Shown: positions 58,100-64,000 of the stretch, one piece after another
How positions within the stretch are numbered: the stretch's first letter is position 1
Layout: the number at the start of each line of letters is the position of its first letter
DNA from: Aphrophora alni
Lineage: Eukaryota > Arthropoda > Insecta > Hemiptera > Aphrophoridae
Direction of reading: 5' to 3'
Assembly: GCA_963513935.1 (NCBI GenBank)
Contig: OY740777.1
Coordinates: 15,549,092-15,613,091, forward strand
Length of the DNA stretch: 64,000 nt
The notes under the pieces: generated by a model
Told to the model about the DNA's origin: nothing
Database searches by the model: none
What the model saw: only the letters and a program-made list of their open reading frames with translations
Made by a program: the position numbers and the translations under genes

Positions 58100-58345
58100 T
58101 TTTTTTTCTTTATTGTTTAAAAAGCTAAAAACTTTTCGGTCATCTTATAAAAAATTACCGAAAATATATTTTTTTTAATCCTCTTGCACTAGAATACTCT
58201 AATATTGACCGTGTTAAACATAGGACAATAGTTCAAGAGTAACTTGATAGGAAAGATGAAAGAGAGGTATTTAACCCGAGATTACAAAAAGGTGTAGATC
58301 CAGCTAGGGTACCTCGAGATTGCCACGTCCATACTCACTGTAGTA
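58100..58345 (-). repeat. Family A short interspersed repeat, copy 8
   Basis: On the minus strand: CCTAGCTGGATCTACACCTT, GTAATCTCGGGTTAAATACC, TCTTTCATCTTTCCTATCA, GTCAATATTAGAGTATTC and the hallmark GATGACCGAAAAGTTTTTAG. One of the most complete copies and useful for defining the family's 5' end (CGTGGCAATCTCGAGGTACC precedes it). Confidence 0.7.
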
Positions 58346-60246
58346 AGTGTCAACTGTACGGTGGCAAATGTTTCCTTTATTTGAAATCTTAATTTGTTTG
58401 AAATTGTAGTGAAACCCATAACAAAAATTTTATCATAACCCCAAACACAGAAAACAATTGGTGTAAAATGTATCTTTGGACTTACGATTTTCCCATTTCA
58501 ATCACTTTCCTGTTAATTATAAAATAATCGGTAATATATTATTTGTTTAAACGTCTGTATATAATACACAATTTACAATTCATTAAATTTATACGTAAAT
58601 GTAAAGCAGAGTGTTGATATATTTGTCGTAAAAAAATACTCTAAAATACGATTTATTTCAATAAAATTACATTAAACAAATAAAATATTTCCTTCAAATC
58701 AACAAAATACATCAAGCACAAATAGTTTGAAAGGTTTATAATATTTCAAAAAGAAAACCATTAACCAAAATAAAATTTTGTAATTACTAAATTGCTAGAT
58801 AGATAGGCAAAGTTAGAAGGTTATTTAATTAGAGAATTCACAAACAACACTTGGACATTCCTTATCAACTTTAGTCCCAAGATAAGGTTACATTACAAGG
58901 CTTAACTTTGTGATGAATGAAGAAACTTTAACACAAGACGTAGCGGGAAATTAGTTTACAAATTGAAGAGTGGAGGGTTGAATCTATTTTGTAATCACAA
59001 TCAAAAGTTGTCTTACAACAAAAAAGATTGTTTAGTTTGTTTAATTTCTTTAGTTATTTAAATGTATCCCAATTAAAAGAAAATAAGTTGATTCGAGATC
59101 AACTTAAAAGTAAATAAATATGATTCGTGTGTTAATTATAAAGACATTAAGTTTAGGGCGGCGTGACTATATTTCATTCCGTTATACAGAATGATTAACT
59201 CTAGCTGGCCACCTATTAGGATCTCTACAACTACAAGATGGAAAAAACAATTTTAAATTAGTATATTCCTTACGTGTTGTGGGATTTTAAAATAGTTTAT
59301 TCAAGTTTTGACCAGTCGCTGCCATTTTCCAATATGCCGGCCAACTTCATAACAACACATGTTTCAATAGAACATGATTGTTACTGTGAAGTTTTTTTCT
59401 TTTAGGCATTATTGATAAATCTAAACGTTTAGAATTTAAGGCCTCAAAAATATTGGAATTTAATATTTGCTTGATTTTCAGTTGATGCTTTTAATTATTT
59501 TATTATCCTCAGCCTACAAGGCTGACAGGCAATTTGAACGTGTGGAAGGATTTTTATTAAATTATTTCAATTTTAGGCCCTACTTTAAAACAGTTGTATT
59601 TGTTCCATTAAAACCACTGTTACTTTCAGACCAGATGTAATAAATAATAATTTGTTTAAGGTATAACCTATATAATTTAATAAAATAGAATTCAAATCAT
59701 TCAAATAGTCTGTCTTATATTCTGTAGAAATTTGTATTATCGTCTAAGATTGAAGAAAGAAAAATAACTAAAATATCTATTAAATATAATAAAGAGTGCA
59801 CAATAAATTTTCCTTTTTCATAGACCTTAGATTATAAACTGTAAAATTTAAATAATACCAAAGAAAAAAGTTCTGAAATTACATAAATATTCTATAAAAA
59901 AATGCTATTGACGTTTTAAAAATAACGTTAGCCGCCATATTGAAAAATTGGTAGGCCCTTCGAAATTTGGATAAATTATTTTAAAATCCCATATAAACAA
60001 GGAAAGAAACCAATTTAAAATTTTAGGTGTTTTTATGGTTTAAGAGGTTCTACTACAGAAAGGTTACCATTAAACAATTCTAAAGAGAATTATTAGAGTT
60101 TAAAACTACGGTAATAATATTAGACAATCTGGGGATGGGTTTGTTTTCTATTAACGCAAATATTTACTCGATAAATTGTAAAATGAAACAATTAAGTTAA
60201 AACTATTTATATTAAAGACCGTAGGTACTTGGTGGTATTCCATTTT

Positions 60247-60676
60247 AAATAAATTAAAACAACAATGTTTTAGTATAAACCACAATATTTTAATTGAAAC
60301 TTGCCGACCATGGTTTCGCTAGTTAAAGCATTGTCAAGGACTTATACAAGAATGAAACAAAAAGGTTCAGTACACATTAAAACAACACAGTATGACAATA
60401 GTTGGGTATTTCTCTTATATCTAAATGAGAAAGGTATAGGAGGGGAGTGCAGAGGAGGGTCAATGACTTGACTTGTTTAATGGTTTTAAAAGTGGGGAAT
60501 TACTTAAATCTAATTGTTAAATAAGTTAAAACAACAATTTTTAAGTATAAACTAAAAATGTACAATTAGGTAGTGTTAAATAAAATTGACAATGCTTTAA
60601 CTAGCGAAACCATGGTCGGCAAGTTTCGATTAAAATATTGTGGTTTATACTAAAAAATTGTTGTTTTAATTTATTT
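60247..60676. mobile_element. Fold-back element with 91-bp terminal inverted repeats
   Basis: Arms 60,247-60,337 and 60,586-60,676 are almost perfect reverse complements (for example TTGCCGACCATGGTTTCGCT at 60,301 with AGCGAAACCATGGTCGGCAA at 60,603). Inside, at about 60,521-60,553, a third, direct partial copy of the outer arm segment (AAGTTAAAACAACAATTTTT, then AAGTATAAAC) appears. High arm identity implies recent activity. The left arm of the large inverted repeat lacks it, so it postdates that duplication. Confidence 0.8.
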
Positions 60677-60877
60677 ACAATTAAGTTTGTCTGATTTTCA
60701 TGAATTTAATGAACGTCAGTTGGAAATCGTTTTGTTAACTTTCTATATTGCAGGCAGTTATCGTAGTCGTTGTCTTTCTCATTTAGGGGTAGTGTAACAA
60801 TATGGAATATTTCCACATGATAAATTTTCTTTATTAAAGTAGACATTGACTACTTTGTATTTTTTCATTACTAAAAG

Positions 60878-60903
60878 AGTAAAAAAAAAAAAAAAAAAAA
60901 AAA
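60878..60903 (+). repeat. Poly(A) run
   Basis: About 25 consecutive A. It could be a retroposon tail, but no element or duplication could be assigned. Confidence 0.8.
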
Positions 60904-61966
60904 ATATTAATAATCAATTAGGTACATCTAGGCAGAAGAATTCGTTAAATAAGACATTTAAAAATAATAATCTATTGTTTAAGTAAATTTTGCAAATATT
61001 AAAATGGTGAAAAATTAAAATAACAACGAAAATTTGGAAATAAAATATTTAAAATTGTCAACGTTCAATAAATTATAATTTTTCAGATGTGCTTTGCTGT
61101 TTTTTCATATCATATTTCTCTGATGTTTGGGTCTCTTTTCCTGCAAATATTTACACAATTTTCTACATTCAAAATGTTTTACATTATATTTCCCAATCAG
61201 TAGTCTTTTTATTTACTATAACAACGGTGATTTCAATTTTAAATAATAAATAATATAAAAAATTAGGTCTTTGTAGTAAAAAAAGAAATCTATTTGACTT
61301 GTCTATACATATTTGTCATTTACATATTTACTTTTTTTCTCGAAATATAAATTGAAATATATTTTTTACAAAAAAATGGCAATGTTTACAATTTTTTTAA
61401 AAGTTGATAACGGGACGAAAAAGAGGACACGTCCAACTAAATTCTGACGTCTGGTAACTCCTAATTACGGGATAAGAGATTCATTTTGTAATGATATAAG
61501 TTACAAAAAATTAAAATTGCATTTTTAAGTTATGCTACAAAATGTATATGATTAATTAATGGTTACTGTAAACACAGGATGTACCAATTTACAACACAAT
61601 GAATAAGTTCTATTCCTCACCTTAAGAGCTTATCACAACGGAATTGTATGATAGATTTTCAAGATAACGTGTCATCTATTCAACTTCAACAACGAGTAAT
61701 AAAATATCAATTTAAACAATTAATTTTCATAGTTCACACATCTAACACTTACTGGGTAAAATTTAAATTTATTAAATGAAATATCACAAAATAACACTTT
61801 ATTTAATTTAAATAGTTTTAAAGTAGCAACTTAATGGACTATAATTTGTATAATATTGTAAGATAAGTCTATAATTATTTCTACGAGATATTATTTTGCA
61901 TTCATTTCATATATTGTGTTATTTATTCTGGTTAAACAAGTAAGTGTATTTGTTACTTATAATATG

Positions 61967-61974
61967 TGACGTCA
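61967..61974. promoter_or_regulatory. TGACGTCA site, right-arm counterpart
   Basis: Corresponds to 34,410-34,417. A second perfect TGACGTCA lies at 62,100-62,107, where the left arm has the decayed ATGACTTCACT. Confidence 0.3.
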
Positions 61975-63045
61975 TCGCTATGAAAATTGGGGATATTATT
62001 CCTCTCCAACAAAACACCTCACATTTATGCACGATATGTTCTCACTTCAACATTTCTATTTCTGTCTCTATATTCACTGAAGCGTTGAAAAACACAGAGT
62101 GACGTCATGCTGCTGTCAAGAATAAGAATAAGAATACTGGAAGGGGAAAAATAAAATAAGATGACAGCGTAGAACTTTGGTTTTAAACCTGTAAAAATAA
62201 GGAATGGAAGGATAAAATATATGTTATTAAATCTGCGTATATTTTAAGTATAGGCATATTTATATATAAAAATAATTGTCAAGTGTTTATGTTTTGTGTA
62301 TATCAATAGTTAGTATGAAATGCAAAAAAGAGGGGACACAGCAAAACTGATAATTTAAAATTAAATATCCGAGCGTCACCCCGCCGCTTAGTTTTGTTCA
62401 ACCGCAACCATTCAAGAACCATATTGTTACAAAATATGACTCCCTTATTGGTCTAGTCCATTTGATACGTCTTGAATTCAATCCTCAGTAAAGATAAAAA
62501 AGGTACGATGTTGACCTACTATTGTGGGGTGAATAGAGTGCTGCGGTCGGTAGTGAAGTGTAGCTTCTTGAACTCGATTAGCTGACAATGAATAACCAGT
62601 ATTCTAGTATTTCAGAACACTATAGATGTCACAAGAATTATTATTTTCATTGAAAATAGGAACGGTTGAATTTATAAAAGGTTAATAAAATATTACCTGT
62701 TATATGTAAAAGGTTTGAAGATAACAAATGATTTTGCGGGGGAGGGAAGGAAAGTCATCGAACATTGGAGGAGATCCTTATCTGCATTTCTGACCTGTCT
62801 CTCGTACTGAAAACCACGACTGTGCCAAACAGACTAATTAAATTCAATGCATAAGTTGTTTGTGTATTGTGTTCGAGTTGTAATAATATTTAATGTGCTG
62901 AAGACCTCATCTGAGTGATAATTTCAACACGGTCGAGTTTAGCAGAAAAAGAGACTTATTTTGGTTTATTTTAACAAAATGTTAAACTATAATGTTTATT
63001 ATTCTTAGCACTTAAAAGTTCCTAGCAAAAATCAAAATTAATTAA

Positions 63046-63804
63046 AACCCTGAGACGAATTAATAGATTATTAATACATTGATATGTTATATTTCAACAG
63101 ATATTAACAGCAGATATTTCTTATTAAAACTCCATATTCAAGGAATAAATAAAGCAATAAAGCTAAAGTTTCAAAATTATTTTAATAATATAAATGAAAT
63201 ATATATATAAATGAGATATAAATGCCTATAGAAACTCTAACTTTGCTAACCACCTTTTGCAGGTCATAATTTTGATCCGAAATTGAATGTTAAACTCTTA
63301 CATATAGAAAATAAAAGCAATAGATTAAATAATTTAGAATGTTTATAAATAAATAGATCTATTTCACTTAGGCCTATTTTCAACTTAAATTACCAAATTG
63401 TATTAAATTCTACACCCTTTCTAAAACCCACCCTTAACATAGTTCATCAACCTTCATCTACCTGCTAGGTCATTCCCCCTACCCCTCCCGATGTCTCTAA
63501 TTTATTTCAGTTTCCTGTTACTTGTGTATTGTAAGGGTTGTTGGAAACACCAGTATTTAATAACAATTAAACAAAAAAAATCGATAAATAATAATCAAAA
63601 ATAATAATTATGTGAAGAAATTCAAACAAAAGAAGTTATAATAACATTTATACGTAAAATAAACTTAGCGAGAATACAGTCGACTAGCGGATGTACAAAC
63701 GAATGTGTTAGATTGAATTTCATAAAACAAGACGCCTGCAGTTGAACAGTTTCCCAAGGAAGCTATATTGATGACAACCAGAATGTCTGCAAGATTTTGC
63801 AAAA
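63046..63804. other. AT-rich interval, nothing recognised
   Basis: No feature was recognised. Confidence 0.35.
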
Positions 63805-63810
63805 TACAAA

Positions 63811-63976
63811 AACCAATCAACCATTTAAAATTCAAATAAATCTAAATGATCCAATCAGAAGAAAGGAGAGAAAAGAAGTGGGAAACGTTTCTTTAAAAAA
63901 CGCGGTCTGTCTATCGCCATTGTTTAAGTAAAAGTCAGTCTTTAAAATAAAACTCAACATCAAAGTGAAAACGGGA
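63811..63976 (+). promoter_or_regulatory. Promoter-like cluster ahead of a possible gene running off the window
   Basis: CCAAT motifs at 63,813 and 63,851 (the second in the strong context ATCCAATCAGA), then GGAAACGTTTC, a TATA-like TTTAAAAAA (63,892) and an arthropod initiator match TCAGTC (63,935). Composition becomes CpG-richer near 63,900. ATG at 63,977 is followed by only 21 bases. The arrangement resembles promoters of small intronless genes such as histones, but the assignment is tentative. Confidence 0.3.
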
Positions 63977-64000
63977 ATGTCCGCGTAAAGCGTAAAAGTG

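Larger units (their letters stand above)
58680..63045 (-). repeat. Right arm of the large inverted repeat
   Basis: Reverse-complement partner of 33,650-37,197. It is longer because of extra DNA, including the fold-back element at 60,247-60,676 and an unpaired block at about 62,700-62,980. The inner 58,845-59,010 stretch is the best conserved. CCATTTTCCAATATGCCGGC (59,322) and GCCGCCATATTGAAAAATTG (59,930) echo words in the palindromic element at 0.8-1.8 kb, suggesting a related TA-flanked element is buried in this arm. Confidence 0.75.

Noticed and set aside
62905..62945. CTGAAGACCTCATCTGAGTG followed by TTTCAACACGG, another possible copy of the hammerhead-like motif
   Set aside because: No clear stem between the boxes and GAAA is absent; treated as chance.
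1..64000. Host protein-coding genes, tRNAs and rRNAs
   Set aside because: No multi-exon coding signal, tRNA cloverleaf or rRNA segment could be supported by reading; small or highly spliced exons could still have been missed.

Overview
This is an AT-rich animal nuclear window, most likely from an insect or other arthropod. The repeat content supports that: a Jockey-clade LINE, a PIF/Harbinger derivative, LTR-type ends, TA-flanked fold-back elements and long (TA)n tracts. I see no intact host gene, and no rRNA, tRNA, CRISPR or prokaryotic operon. The only long open reading frame is the reverse-transcriptase ORF of the LINE.

Layout. 1-0.45 kb is the decayed 3' end of a LINE ORF2 (RNase H tail and Cys/His motif). 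0.78-1.8 kb is a TA-flanked palindromic element. 2-17 kb is mostly anonymous AT-rich DNA carrying copies of dispersed families that I label here A (short interspersed repeat, eight copies), B, C and D, plus two local tandem duplications and a fold-back element (15.35-15.89 kb) sitting inside a family D copy. 17.3-18.5 kb holds a LINE scrap, an hAT-like palindromic patch and a TAA-flanked 615-bp Harbinger element with a frameshifted transposase N-terminus. 18.97-19.23 kb and 21.74-21.96 kb are fold-back elements whose arms carry a CTGAAGA-stem-GAAA motif resembling a hammerhead ribozyme core. 22.5-23.2 kb has TG/CA ends and a TCTC duplication. 24.4-31.6 kb is an array of diverged direct repeats of about 1.7-2.1 kb, interrupted by a low-complexity tract and another fold-back element.

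33.65-37.2 kb and 58.7-63.0 kb are the two arms of a large diverged inverted repeat. A recent, 5'-truncated Jockey-type LINE (37,212-40,499) interrupts the inner edge of the left arm. It has intact target-site duplications, the last two zinc knuckles of ORF1, a complete endonuclease/RT ORF2 of 886 aa and a poly(A) tail. 40.5-58 kb carries more family A, C and D copies, two pairs of larger direct repeats (E, F), a 611-bp solo LTR with a CCAC duplication, a transposase scrap and a short zinc-finger-like reading frame. Promoter-like CCAAT clusters lie at 3.3 kb (minus strand) and 63.8 kb (plus strand), facing out of the window.

The only machinery here that could still act is the LINE ORF2 protein (nicking and target-primed reverse transcription). 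The rest are non-autonomous or dead elements, several nested. The most unusual signal is the repeated pairing of fold-back architecture with a hammerhead-like core in unrelated repeats. Repeat boundaries and identities were judged by eye and are approximate unless a target-site duplication fixes them.
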